Assembly (NCBI RefSeq): GCF_002327185.1
Contig: NZ_CP018624.1
Location: 1,674,001-1,738,000 of the forward strand
Direction of reading: 5' to 3'
From: Clostridium chauvoei
GTDB taxonomy: Bacteria; Bacillota; Clostridia; Clostridiales; Clostridiaceae
Length of the DNA: 64,000 nt
Numbering within the stretch: position 1 is the first letter of the stretch; the number at the start of each line of letters is the position of its first letter. Shown in pieces: positions 43,010-51,552 of this stretch. The notes under the pieces are model-generated. The model had not been told where the DNA came from, did not search any database, and was given only the letters and a program-made list of their open reading frames with translations. The position numbers and the translations under genes were made by a program.

Positions 43010-44251
43010 TTATCTTAATAATTGAAGAACACCTTGTGGTTGTTGATTAGCTTGTCCAAGCATAGCTTGAGCTGCTTGTGAAAGGATGTTATTCTTTGAG
43101 AATGCCATCATTTCCTTAGCCATATCAACGTCTCTAACTCTTGATTCTGCTGCTGTTAAGTTTTCTGATGAAGTGTTTAAGTTGTTTATTGTATGTTCTA
43201 ATCTATTTTGAACAGCACCTAACTTTGATCTTTGAGTTGATACTTGTTCTATAGCTGAATTTATAGTCTTTATGCTTCCGCTAGCTAATTCTCTAGTTGA
43301 AACGTCTGAACCATTTATAGTGAAGCTAACTTTATCAAGCATTTTACTAGTTTGGAATCCTAATTCTGCTTCTGAAACGTCACCTACGCCATCTATAGTT
43401 AACTTTTTCTTAGCTGCATCAAATGTTCCTGCTAATTTACCATCTTTAATTACGTTAGTTCCTTTAATTTCATAGTTTCCTGATGATAACTTTGTAGCTG
43501 CTCCTGTCATTGTATTTTTAATCTCAGCAGTTCCACTCTTAACTGTTAATACTGCATTCTCAGCTAATGCTGCTTTATCAAATACTGTATCTTTACCATT
43601 TACTGTTATCTTCTTACTAGCAGCATCAAATGTACCTACAGAGTTTCCATTTGTATCTACTAGATTTTTTCCTGATATTTTATATGTTCCATCAGCTAAG
43701 TTGCTATCTTTTGTTAATGCTTTGCTTTCAAGTGAGTTAGTTGTAGTTAATCCTAAACTTGCAGCACTCATGTTTCCGATATCTAATTTAACTGTTTGGT
43801 TTGAGTTAGCTCCAATTTGGAATTCTCCTTTGAAACCACCATCTAATAACTTTTGAGTATTGAATTCAGTATCTCCTGATATTCTGTTTATTTCTTCTGT
43901 TAATGAGTTTATTTCATCTTGGATAGCAGTTCTATCTACAGCTACGTTTGTATCGTTAGCTGATTGTACTGATAATTCTCTCATTCTTTGAAGAATTGAG
44001 TGAGTTTCTGCTAAAGCTCCTTCAGCTGTTTGAATTAATGAAATACCGTCTTGAGCATTTCTTGATGCTTGATCTAATCCTCTAATTTGACCTCTCATTT
44101 TTTCTGAGATTGCTAGTCCTGCAGCATCATCTCCAGCTCTGTTTATTCTTAAACCTGAGCTTAATTTTTCCATTGACTTACCTGCTGTAGCAATGTTTCC
44201 CATCATATTTCTGTGTGCGTTTAACGCGTTCATATTGTGATTAATAATCAT
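43010..44251 (-). CDS. fliC: Flagellin, tandem copy C
   Basis: A 413-residue flagellin, same length as A and B. The ends are nearly identical to the others (one change, SETHS to AETHS, at about residue 81). The surface-exposed centre (about 179-312) carries many substitutions (for example TKDSNLADGTYKISGKN, KSGTAEIKNT, DKVSFTING), so it offers a distinct surface. It is the first copy in the direction of transcription and has two sigma-28-like promoters in a different upstream sequence. Its leader still keeps the CsrA-type site, in the version ACAAGGATGT. Confidence 0.95.
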   Translation of the reverse strand: MIINHNMNALNAHRNMMGNIATAGKSMEKLSSGLRINRAGDDAAGLAISEKMRGQIRGLDQASRNAQDGISLIQTAEGALAETHSILQRMRELSVQSANDTNVAVDRTAIQDEINSLTEEINRISGDTEFNTQKLLDGGFKGEFQIGANSNQTVKLDIGNMSAASLGLTTTNSLESKALTKDSNLADGTYKISGKNLVDTNGNSVGTFDAASKKITVNGKDTVFDKAALAENAVLTVKSGTAEIKNTMTGAATKLSSGNYEIKGTNVIKDGKLAGTFDAAKKKLTIDGVGDVSEAELGFQTSKMLDKVSFTINGSDVSTRELASGSIKTINSAIEQVSTQRSKLGAVQNRLEHTINNLNTSSENLTAAESRVRDVDMAKEMMAFSKNNILSQAAQAMLGQANQQPQGVLQLLR

Positions 44252-44281
44252 AATATAATTCCTCCTTGATTTTTAAATTAG

Positions 44282-44291
44282 ACATCCTTGT
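44282..44291 (-). promoter_or_regulatory. CsrA-type site in the leader of flagellin C
   Basis: ACAAGGATGT in the transcript. It differs from copies A and B at one base but still fits ACARGGAUGU, because R allows A or G. A neutral change at the permitted position, within a leader otherwise alike, supports function. Confidence 0.7.
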
Positions 44292-44375
44292 CTTTTATTT
44301 TATATATAAAACTTATTAATAAAATAAGTCTTATTACATAGTAATTTGAATTTTTTTGTTTTTGTTACTTTTTTA

Positions 44376-44402
44376 TTATCGCAATTCCCATCAAATGCTT
44401 TA
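44376..44402 (-). promoter_or_regulatory. Sigma-28-like promoter, proximal, of flagellin C
   Basis: TAAAGCAT, an 11-base spacer and TGCGATAA on the minus strand, about 125 bases upstream of the start codon. Confidence 0.65.
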
Positions 44403-44480
44403 TACTTTTTTTGAGATTTTTTTATTTTTTTTTAATTTAAATTTTAATTTTTATAGTATATCTTCTCACCCTCTTTTCTA

Positions 44481-44507
44481 TTATCGTACTTTCATCGCAT
44501 TACTTTA
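44481..44507 (-). promoter_or_regulatory. Sigma-28 promoter, distal, of flagellin C
   Basis: TAAAGTAA, an 11-base spacer and TACGATAA on the minus strand, 105 bases upstream of the proximal one. The rest of the 293-bp gap between flagellin C and the fliT-like gene is AT-rich with no gene and no strong terminator. Confidence 0.75.
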
Positions 44508-44544
44508 TATTAATAAAAGTATTTTTCTATAAAATATATTTTAA

Positions 44545-44871
44545 TTATATTTTTCTGTTAAAAAAACTTTGCGTTCTTATATTACTTCCATAAACTCTAT
44601 TAGCATTTTTGCTTTTATGAAGCTTTTTAATTTCTTCTTTTACTTTATTCTGTTCTTCTATTATAGAATTCTTAAAATTACTATCTATAACATCTATAGA
44701 AAGCTTTTTATAAATTTCTTTTATTTCTTGTCTATCTATTCCTAAAGAGAAAATCTTTTTTAAGATTTCTTCTCTTTTATCTAAATATATATCTACATCT
44801 GCTTCATTTTCTATTTCTTTAATAGCTTTTTCTGTAATTTCTTTATATTCCTTTAGAAGTTCTTCTACCAT
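44545..44871 (-). CDS. FliT-like flagellar protein (putative FliD export chaperone)
   Basis: A 108-residue, all-helical, charged protein (Glu and Lys-rich, about 1-92) with a short basic Asn/Arg tail. It directly follows fliD by two bases. In many bacteria that place is taken by FliT, a chaperone of FliD, and helical pattern and size agree, but no diagnostic motif is visible. It is the last gene of the flgM-fliD group. Confidence 0.6.
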   Translation of the reverse strand: MVEELLKEYKEITEKAIKEIENEADVDIYLDKREEILKKIFSLGIDRQEIKEIYKKLSIDVIDSNFKNSIIEEQNKVKEEIKKLHKSKNANRVYGSNIRTQSFFNRKI

Positions 44872-44873
44872 AC

Positions 44874-46436
44874 TTATTGTCCACCCATTTGTTGAGCTAA
44901 ATATGATTGTTGAGAATTGTATTTGTTCATTGCAACTTCAAGCTTAGAATATTTAGAATATAAAAGTTGCTCTTTTCTTGCTAAATCTTTTTCCATTTCT
45001 TTTATTTTCTTTTCATGCTTTGCTATAGTCTTGCTAAGTTCATTATTATATGCAGTTGATGATCCTTCAATTCCAGCTTTTTTAATTATTGAAGCTGTTA
45101 CTGTTACTGTCTCTTTATATAAAATATCTTTAACTCTATAAAGAACACCTGTCTTAGAATATTTTTCACTATCTGATAAACCTTTATCTTTTGGTGATGC
45201 TATAAATAAATTCATAACTGCTTCTGAATCTTCTTCTAAAGCTGCTTTTAATTTACTTTCATCTATAGTAAACATACCATTTTTATCTTTGTAATCTCCA
45301 TTTGGCTTTATACCGATTTTTTCTAAATTAGTGCTAACTCCATCCACTAAAGCTCCCATAGCTCGTTTCATTTGATTAGCTATTCTTGAAACATCAGAAT
45401 CTCTACTTAATTGACCTTTTTTAACTTTTTCGTCCCAAAGCTTAATTTCACTTTCTGACATTTCCTTCTTTTGTTCACTTGTTAATGGTTTAAAACTTCT
45501 ATCTCTTTTTTCTAAAACTACTGTATTTAATTTTTCTATTAATTTATTATAGTCTTTTACAAAGTTAACTATTTTTTCTTTAGCTTCTGTAACATCAGCT
45601 TTTCCTATTAGTCTAACTTCTTCACCATTAGTTTTATCGTTAAAACTAAATTCTACACCATCTAAATTTAGTTTATTATTTGTACCTGTATAATCATATA
45701 CCTCACCCTTAGAGTTTGTTATCTTAGCTATACAATCCTCACCAGTTGATTTATATTTTCCAATTTCTTGCTTTTCAACTGTAGGGATACCACTTGGTCC
45801 TAACTCTACTTTTCCATCAGCACCTTTTTTATAAGTTGTAACATCTATTGTAAATGTATTATCCTTACCATCTATTTTAGCGCCTGTATCTTTTGTTTCT
45901 ATAACTATTCCCTTAGAAAATTCGCTATACTTTATCTTAAATTCATCTGAATCTGCTTTAGGGAAGGCTGCTTTTATTTTATTTACAATTTCTTTATTAT
46001 CAGACTTATCAACATTAGCTAAATCTATTTCAACAGTTTTTCCCCCACCAAATTTTAAAGTTAATTTATCAGTATCTTTTATATCATCTTCTTTTATAGT
46101 TATAGATGCTGGTTTTGCTATTTGATCTACTGAAACTTTATAATTACCTGATTTTGCTCCAGCTAAACCATTTGCAGATACAGCACCTTCATCAGTAGAA
46201 TTAAAGTTTACTGTGCTATAGTTTTTAGATAAAAGTAAACTATCCTTACCTGCTAAATCAAAGTACTTATTATAAAACTCTCTACTATCTTTGATTACTT
46301 CTCTATATAATTTTTGTTTTACTTCAACTTCTTCTTTCTTTTGGATTTTTTGATCAACTCTAATTTTATATGGTTTCATAGATTCTTTCATAATTTGATC
46401 CATATCTAGTCCTGATGCTAAACCTGTTATTCTCAT
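44874..46436 (-). CDS. fliD: Flagellar filament cap protein FliD
   Basis: A 520-residue filament cap (hook-associated protein 2). The N-terminal domain starts MRITGLASGLDMDQIMKESMKPYKIRVDQKIQKK, the conserved FliD start. A Ser/Thr/Lys-rich exposed beta region follows (about 90-290), and the C-terminal domain carries LSKTIAKHEKKIKEMEKDLARKEQLLYSKYSKLEVAMNKYNSQQSYLAQQMGGQ, the typical coiled end. The cap folds flagellin at the filament tip. fliS precedes and a fliT-like gene follows. Confidence 0.95.
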   Translation of the reverse strand: MRITGLASGLDMDQIMKESMKPYKIRVDQKIQKKEEVEVKQKLYREVIKDSREFYNKYFDLAGKDSLLLSKNYSTVNFNSTDEGAVSANGLAGAKSGNYKVSVDQIAKPASITIKEDDIKDTDKLTLKFGGGKTVEIDLANVDKSDNKEIVNKIKAAFPKADSDEFKIKYSEFSKGIVIETKDTGAKIDGKDNTFTIDVTTYKKGADGKVELGPSGIPTVEKQEIGKYKSTGEDCIAKITNSKGEVYDYTGTNNKLNLDGVEFSFNDKTNGEEVRLIGKADVTEAKEKIVNFVKDYNKLIEKLNTVVLEKRDRSFKPLTSEQKKEMSESEIKLWDEKVKKGQLSRDSDVSRIANQMKRAMGALVDGVSTNLEKIGIKPNGDYKDKNGMFTIDESKLKAALEEDSEAVMNLFIASPKDKGLSDSEKYSKTGVLYRVKDILYKETVTVTASIIKKAGIEGSSTAYNNELSKTIAKHEKKIKEMEKDLARKEQLLYSKYSKLEVAMNKYNSQQSYLAQQMGGQ

Positions 46437-46462
46437 TAGTACTACTCTCCCCTTATTTCTTT

Positions 46463-46846
46463 TTATCTATTTAACTTAGAAACTTCATAAGCTTCATACC
46501 ATATATCTCTTATTTCTTCTATTAATGGCATTAACTCATCTAAAGCTTGAATATCTTTGTTTATATTTATTTCAACTAATTTATTTTTTATAAATTCATA
46601 TACAGAAAAAATTTGTTCCGCCCATTCTCCAGCGCTTTGATCTAAACTTACCATTAATTCAGTAAAAATATTTTGTACCTTTACTAAATTTTCATGACTT
46701 TTTTTAACATCTTTACTAACAAGCGATTCTCTTGCTATTTTTGAGAATTTCACCGCTCCATCTACTAGCATTAATAGTAGTTGTTCCTTTGATGCATAGT
46801 TTACACTGTTATTTTTATATACATTAAATGCATTGCTACCGTACAT
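46463..46846 (-). CDS. fliS: Flagellin export chaperone FliS
   Basis: A 127-residue four-helix protein with the FliS start YKNNSVNYASKEQLLLMLVDGAVKFSKIARESL and an intact DQSAGEWAEQIFSVYEFI middle. It holds flagellin in the cytoplasm until export. In B. subtilis it also takes part in the FliW-CsrA switch by taking up flagellin; fliW and csrA are encoded about 1 kb upstream in the same unit. Confidence 0.94.
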   Translation of the reverse strand: MYGSNAFNVYKNNSVNYASKEQLLLMLVDGAVKFSKIARESLVSKDVKKSHENLVKVQNIFTELMVSLDQSAGEWAEQIFSVYEFIKNKLVEININKDIQALDELMPLIEEIRDIWYEAYEVSKLNR

Positions 46847-46857
46847 TTATTTTCCTC

Positions 46858-47145
46858 CTACTTTTTAATATCTAAAAAAGTTCCGTACGCTGATATCTTA
46901 CAGTTTTCATCCTTTTCTGCTTCTACTTTTATTGAGGGTTCTACTAATTTAGTAGCTTTTATAATTATTTTTTTATCTTTCTTGTTTTCTTTTACATGCT
47001 CTTTAAAGGATTTTTCTTTTTGTTTTTCACTATCTTTATATATTAGTATATTAGTCTTTCTATGAACCTTTCCATCTCTTGTTTTTTCATAAACTTTTCT
47101 TCTTAAGTCTGTATCAATTTTATTTAATAAAAAGTTCATAGCCAC
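46858..47145 (-). CDS. Uncharacterised basic protein between flaG and fliS
   Basis: A 95-residue soluble protein that I cannot assign. It is very Lys-rich in the middle (about 40-70, KQKEKSFKEHVKENKKDKKIIIKATK), starts MAMNFLLNKIDTDLRRKVYEKTRDGK and ends KISAYGTFLDIKK. No membrane segment or known motif is seen. Spacing of 11 bases to fliS and nine to flaG shows it is a real member of the late flagellar operon, with a GAGGGGTGG ribosome binding site. Confidence 0.65.
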   Translation of the reverse strand: MAMNFLLNKIDTDLRRKVYEKTRDGKVHRKTNILIYKDSEKQKEKSFKEHVKENKKDKKIIIKATKLVEPSIKVEAEKDENCKISAYGTFLDIKK

Positions 47146-47154
47146 CCCTCCTAA

Positions 47155-47499
47155 TTATGCCTTTTTATCTACTACTACTCCAGCCATTTTACACATTTTA
47201 GCTACTAAATCTAATATTTTTTCTGGCGGACATTCCATTAGTACTTCTTTTGTATTACTATCTATTATTTTTATCATTATATCCCCAAAATCTTTATGAA
47301 CGGAGTACTCAGCATAAGTATTATCATCTTTTAAAAACTTATTAAGTTCATCTATAGCGTTTATAACATCTTCTTTTTTATACCTATTATCATTTTTTAC
47401 TACTTCTATAACTTCCCTGTCTTCAAAGATTTTAAATTCTTGTTTTTTACATATATCTAGGTTAGCTTGTCCTCCTTGATTCACTACCTTATCTATCAT
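47155..47499 (-). CDS. flaG: Flagellar protein FlaG
   Basis: A 114-residue protein with the FlaG domain in its second half: NAIDELNKFLKDDNTYAEYSVHKDFGDIMIKIIDSNTKEVLMECPPEKILDLVAKMCKMAGVVVDKKA. FlaG affects filament length and FliD assembly in several bacteria; the exact role is not fixed. Position between csrA and fliD agrees with other clostridia. Confidence 0.9.
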   Translation of the reverse strand: MIDKVVNQGGQANLDICKKQEFKIFEDREVIEVVKNDNRYKKEDVINAIDELNKFLKDDNTYAEYSVHKDFGDIMIKIIDSNTKEVLMECPPEKILDLVAKMCKMAGVVVDKKA

Positions 47500-47510
47500 T
47501 GTTTACACCT

Positions 47511-47726
47511 CTATTTTTTAAAACTCTTAAGTATATCTATGCTAATTTTTGTTGCCTCTATATTTTCACTTTCAACTTCCTTAAAAAGTTCTTTTCTTAA
47601 AATAGTTACTTCCTTCGGTGCTTTAACTGCAAGTTTTACACTACCATCTTCTATTTTTGATATTGAAACTTCTATATTATCTCCGATTAATAGTGATTCA
47701 CCTTTTTTTCTTGTAATTACTAACAA
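47511..47726 (-). CDS. csrA: Carbon storage/translation regulator CsrA
   Basis: A 71-residue RNA-binding dimer with the family sequence [22 protein letters not shown] and the basic IDILKSFKK end. CsrA binds GGA-containing hairpins; in B. subtilis it blocks translation of flagellin until FliW removes it. Here fliW is the gene before, and all three flagellin leaders hold a perfect CsrA consensus. The C-terminus with an extended helix ([12 protein letters not shown]) is of the Firmicutes type that FliW binds. Confidence 0.96.
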   Translation of the reverse strand: MLVITRKKGESLLIGDNIEVSISKIEDGSVKLAVKAPKEVTILRKELFKEVESENIEATKISIDILKSFKK

Positions 47727-47743
47727 GTATTACTCCTCCTTTT

Positions 47744-47799
47744 TAATTGACAAGCTTAATTATCTTGTAATTGATTTTTTAAGTTTATATTGTCAATTA
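47744..47799 (-). promoter_or_regulatory. Structured leader in front of csrA
   Basis: In the 88-bp gap between fliW and csrA the 10-base arms TAATTGACAA (minus strand, 47799-47790) and TTGTCAATTA (47753-47744) pair perfectly. The second arm ends just before the AAAAAGGAGG ribosome binding site. A rival hairpin (ACAAG 47768-47764 with CTTGT 47754-47750) uses part of the same arm. This could set csrA output, for example by autocontrol. Confidence 0.45.
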
Positions 47800-47814
47800 T
47801 TAATCGCCCATTAT

Positions 47815-48234
47815 CTATATTGAAAGTTGGTGCTTTATCTTGTATTTATCTACATCTACTATAAATTGTTCCCCTTTTTTATTTTTTATATTAATAATTA
47901 ATGGGGCCTTTAAATTTGCAGTTATTTTTTTTACATCAGAATTTAAAGTAACTATAGAATATAACATTACATCACTTGGTGATTCAATTTTTAATTTCTT
48001 TATTATTTCTTCATTTAGTTTTACTTCATAATTATTTTCTATTAAAAATGGTGACATTATAACAAATGCTAACTCTTCATTTTCTATTGATTGTAATATG
48101 TTAAATGGAGTTTCACTAAGTTCCTTTATTACATACTGTTTTAAATCACCAAAGCCTGGTAACCCTTTTTCAAAACTTATTATTTCTTCTTCACTATATA
48201 TTATTTTTCCATGTATAGGAGACATTATTTCCAT
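47815..48234 (-). CDS. fliW: Flagellar assembly factor FliW
   Basis: A 139-residue beta-barrel protein with the FliW start SPIHGKIIYSEEEIISFEKGLPGFGDLKQYVI and NLKAPLIININNK-type end (NLKAPLIINIKNKKGEQFIVD). It binds CsrA allosterically and also flagellin, so free flagellin sets FliW and CsrA availability. Lies between flgL and csrA as in B. subtilis. Confidence 0.95.
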   Translation of the reverse strand: MEIMSPIHGKIIYSEEEIISFEKGLPGFGDLKQYVIKELSETPFNILQSIENEELAFVIMSPFLIENNYEVKLNEEIIKKLKIESPSDVMLYSIVTLNSDVKKITANLKAPLIINIKNKKGEQFIVDVDKYKIKHQLSI

Positions 48235-48247
48235 GAAAACCCCTCCG

Positions 48248-49240
48248 CTATTTTATAAAATCTATTAAAGTAGGTTGTAGTATTCTAGCACTTGTTTGTA
48301 ATGATGCCATATATATACTTTTAGCTACTGAAACTTCCATAGTTTTTTCTGCAAAATCTATATCTTCTGTTTTAGATAATATATCTGTCATATTGAAGTT
48401 ATGTTCTTCATTTTGCTCTTGTGCAGATTCCATTCTGTTCATTTTAGCTCCAACTTCTGATCTTATTCTATGTATATTAGCCATAGTTTCATCTATAGTT
48501 AATAAATTTTCATTTACTACTCTTGATGAAATAATAGGATCTGTTGAATCTAAATTATTTGTTAATTCAGTAAGAAAATTCATAACATTTACTTTTTCAT
48601 TTTTACCTTTAAAAACTAATAAATCTGTAGCTGAAACACTATAATCCATAGTTACTCCCTGAGTAACTTCAACTTTTAATTTTTTAGATATCATAGAAAT
48701 TTGAGTTTGTATAGTATCGTCATTAGAATCTAATCTTAAAATTTCTCCATCTTTTCCACTTAGGTTTATTACATTGTTTCCTGTTCCCGCATCTTGTATA
48801 GTATTTACTGGTTTAGAACTTCCTTTTGTTCCTCCAAATATGTACTTACCATCAAAGTTAGTATTTAATATTTGTGATACTTCATTTATTTTTTCATTTA
48901 TTTCATCTTTTATAGCTCTCTTTTCATCAACCCCATAAGCTGCATTTCCCGCGGATACCATTAACTCTCTAATTCTTTGAAAAGAGTTATTTAATTGCTC
49001 TAAAGCAACATCTGTAGTTTCTAACCAATTTGATGTGTCTTTAATATTTTCATTATATTGTTTATTTGTTCCAATATCGGTATGTAATTGCATACTTCTA
49101 GCTACTTTAAAAGGGTTATCTGAAGGTCTTCTTATTTCTTTACCTGAAGTTAATTGTTCATTTAATGTTTTTAAATTTGATTGATTTCTTCCTAAATCTC
49201 TTAAAAAACTATTAGACATCATTGAATTTGTAATTCTCAT
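48248..49240 (-). CDS. flgL: Flagellar hook-filament junction protein FlgL
   Basis: A 330-residue hook-associated protein 3. N-terminal flagellin-like domain RITNSMMSNSFLRDLGRNQSNLKTLNEQLTSGKEIRRPSDNPFKVA (about 2-47) and C-terminal EDIDFAEKTMEVSVAKSIYMASLQTSARILQPTLIDFIK are classic. It forms the junction with FlgK at the hook tip. Lies eight codons or less after flgK. Confidence 0.95.
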   Translation of the reverse strand: MRITNSMMSNSFLRDLGRNQSNLKTLNEQLTSGKEIRRPSDNPFKVARSMQLHTDIGTNKQYNENIKDTSNWLETTDVALEQLNNSFQRIRELMVSAGNAAYGVDEKRAIKDEINEKINEVSQILNTNFDGKYIFGGTKGSSKPVNTIQDAGTGNNVINLSGKDGEILRLDSNDDTIQTQISMISKKLKVEVTQGVTMDYSVSATDLLVFKGKNEKVNVMNFLTELTNNLDSTDPIISSRVVNENLLTIDETMANIHRIRSEVGAKMNRMESAQEQNEEHNFNMTDILSKTEDIDFAEKTMEVSVAKSIYMASLQTSARILQPTLIDFIK

Positions 49241-49256
49241 GATTAATTCCTCCTAA

Positions 49257-51092
49257 TTATCTCTTTAATCCATTTACTACTACATCCAACAACTCATCTA
49301 CAGTTGCAATTATTTTAGCATTTGCATTATATGCATGTTGGAATTGAACTAAGTTAGCCATTTCGTCATCTAAAGAAACACCTGATTCTGATTTTCTTGT
49401 TTGTTCTAAACTAAATAATAAGTCTTCTTGATTTGAAACCATTCTTTTAGCTTCTTGTGCTTGTACTCCTAATCTATCTATTGTATCTTTAAAATAACCA
49501 TCCATCTTCATACCTGATGGACTATTAGCTATTTTTAATCCACCACTACTTAAAGGTGTTCCACCTTTTTTCATATCAAACATATCTTGTCTTGATTTTA
49601 TTGTTTCATTAATATCTTGTATCTTAATAAGTGAATCTCTAAGCTGAGCTATTGCTAAAGCTCTTGAGCCATCTGATTCCCCGTCAATTGTATTATGTGA
49701 TGGATATGCAAATCTATCATCATTAGTTCTAGTCTTCATTTTCATAACATCACTTAATATTTCTTTATTTATAGAAATATTTTTAGCTGTTATTTCTTCT
49801 TCCCCATGAAGAGTGCTATCTAAATTACTTAATAAATTATTATTAGTATATTTTGCTACATCTTTATTAACAAAGAATGGTAAATAATCTCTTTCTATTT
49901 CTGCTCCATTGTTTAAAGGATTATCCATCCCGCTATGCACAGCATTTACTGAAAAAGCTATTGTTTTTGAAAGCTTATTTAATTGCCCCATATAATCTTT
50001 AATATCTTTTTGTATAGATATTAATCCACTTAAATCACCACTCTTAGGTTTAAATATCATTAATTCTGAACCATGAATAGTAGCTCCATCTGATATTGGA
50101 TATCCATCTGCTTTAGTAGCCTGTCCTGACTCAGATGCCCAAATCATTCTACTATTTTCAATCTCTACAACTTGTTCTTTTGAAAGTCCAGTTACTTTCA
50201 TAGTTTGTTTATTTTCTTCACTATCCATGTTTCCATTTTTATAATAAGTTATTATATAAGTATCCTCTGAAAAATCCTTTGCATCCTTTTCAATACTAGA
50301 AACAAAAGACATTCTAGCTACTTGAGTATTCGGAGCAGCACTTACTAGATTAGAAACCTTCATTCCACCTACATCTTCTGGTCTTACATCAATACCATTA
50401 AACGCTTTTCTATCTACTTGAACATTAAATTTATAACTTAATTTATCTAGTAATAAATCTCTTTTATCCATTAAATCATTAGGAGTGTTTCCTGTTACAC
50501 TTACCCCTATTATTTCTTGGTTTATTCTATCTATTTGACCAAGAATACTATTTAATTCTACTACTCCACTTTTTATCATTTGTTGGGCATTTGATTGTAG
50601 ATCTTCCATTTTTGTATATGTGCTATTTAAGGTGTCGCATAAAGCTGCTGTTTGTTGTGCCACAACAGTTCTTGCATTTGAACTATTTGGTTGTTTAGAT
50701 AATTCTTGAAATGAATCAAAAAATTTTCCCATAAGAGTTGATAAACCCGTATCAGAGGGTTCATTAAATACGCTTTCTATTTCATATAAAAACTTATTTC
50801 TTGATTCATATTTTCCAAGAATAGCTGTCTCATTTCTCACCTGAAAATCTAAAAAGTTATCTCTCACTCTTTCTATAGCTTGAACTTGTGCTCCTGTACC
50901 AAGTTGTCCCGCTTGTACTGAAGCATTTATTCCTGTTCCTCCAAAAGGACGTGTAGTTTCTATTTTGGCTCTTTGTCTACTATATCCAACAGTATTTGCA
51001 TTAGATACATTGTGAGAGGTTACATCTATGCTTTTTTGTTGAACATTCATTCCACATTTTGCAATGTTAAATGTTGAAAATAATCCTGACAT
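49257..51092 (-). CDS. flgK: Flagellar hook-associated protein FlgK
   Basis: A 611-residue hook-associated protein 1. The N-terminal axial motif (STFNIAKCGMNVQQKSIDVTSHNVSNANTVGYSRQRAKIE, about 5-44) and the C-terminal SGVSLDDEMANLVQFQHAYNANAKIIATVDELLDVVVNGL are complete. The middle holds the expected FlgK segments (LSTLMGKFFDSFQELSKQPNSSNAR). It follows flgN after 35 bases. Confidence 0.95.
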   Translation of the reverse strand: MSGLFSTFNIAKCGMNVQQKSIDVTSHNVSNANTVGYSRQRAKIETTRPFGGTGINASVQAGQLGTGAQVQAIERVRDNFLDFQVRNETAILGKYESRNKFLYEIESVFNEPSDTGLSTLMGKFFDSFQELSKQPNSSNARTVVAQQTAALCDTLNSTYTKMEDLQSNAQQMIKSGVVELNSILGQIDRINQEIIGVSVTGNTPNDLMDKRDLLLDKLSYKFNVQVDRKAFNGIDVRPEDVGGMKVSNLVSAAPNTQVARMSFVSSIEKDAKDFSEDTYIITYYKNGNMDSEENKQTMKVTGLSKEQVVEIENSRMIWASESGQATKADGYPISDGATIHGSELMIFKPKSGDLSGLISIQKDIKDYMGQLNKLSKTIAFSVNAVHSGMDNPLNNGAEIERDYLPFFVNKDVAKYTNNNLLSNLDSTLHGEEEITAKNISINKEILSDVMKMKTRTNDDRFAYPSHNTIDGESDGSRALAIAQLRDSLIKIQDINETIKSRQDMFDMKKGGTPLSSGGLKIANSPSGMKMDGYFKDTIDRLGVQAQEAKRMVSNQEDLLFSLEQTRKSESGVSLDDEMANLVQFQHAYNANAKIIATVDELLDVVVNGLKR

Positions 51093-51127
51093 ATTTTTCC
51101 TCCATAACTTTAATATAAATATTTAAT

Positions 51128-51550
51128 TTATCTATTTATGTTTCCATAAGAATTATAAACTGGTACTTCTCTATTTGGATTTATAATTGTAAGAAGTCTA
51201 TTAGTAAGACTTAATTGTTGTTTTAAAAGTAACTCATTAGTATCTTTTTGAAGCTGTATTGCATTTAATACTTTCTTAATTTCTCTATACACATTATCAA
51301 GTTCTATATCTTCTGTATTTTTTAATACATCTGTAATTGTAAAATTGCCTAAAAGCTTTCTTCTTTCTATCTCTATTTCTGCAACTTCTTTATTACAATG
51401 TTGTATCTTCTCTACAACTTCTTCTAGTCCAAATATATCTTTATTCATAAGTAATTCATATTGTTTATCTAATAATTCTAGTAATTTATTTAATGCCTTT
51501 TTTTCTTTAACTAATACTTTAATTAATAAAACTACTATTTCATTAATCAT
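51128..51550 (-). CDS. flgN: FlgN family export chaperone
   Basis: A 140-residue, mostly helical, charged protein (LIKVLVKEKKALNKLLELLDKQYELLMNKDIFGLEEVVEKIQHC) typical of FlgN, the chaperone for FlgK and FlgL, whose genes follow. It starts two bases after flgM. FlgN proteins vary greatly in sequence, so synteny adds much of the support. Confidence 0.85.
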   Translation of the reverse strand: MINEIVVLLIKVLVKEKKALNKLLELLDKQYELLMNKDIFGLEEVVEKIQHCNKEVAEIEIERRKLLGNFTITDVLKNTEDIELDNVYREIKKVLNAIQLQKDTNELLLKQQLSLTNRLLTIINPNREVPVYNSYGNINR

Positions 51551-51552
51551 TT

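Larger units (their letters stand above)
40165..44251 (-). repeat. Threefold tandem array of flagellin gene units (period about 1,422 bp)
   Basis: Gene starts are 1,423 and 1,422 bases apart. Copies A and B share the leader, promoter and the first two thirds of the gene almost base for base; their upstream intergenic regions differ by a single A (eight versus seven). B and C share their terminator and the last bases of the gene. C differs from the others in the central domain and in the upstream half of its leader. Confidence 0.9.

Noticed and set aside
40165..44251. The repeated flagellin block as a mobile element or CRISPR-like array
   Set aside because: Repeats are whole genes with promoters and terminators, with no transposase, terminal repeats or short spaced units.
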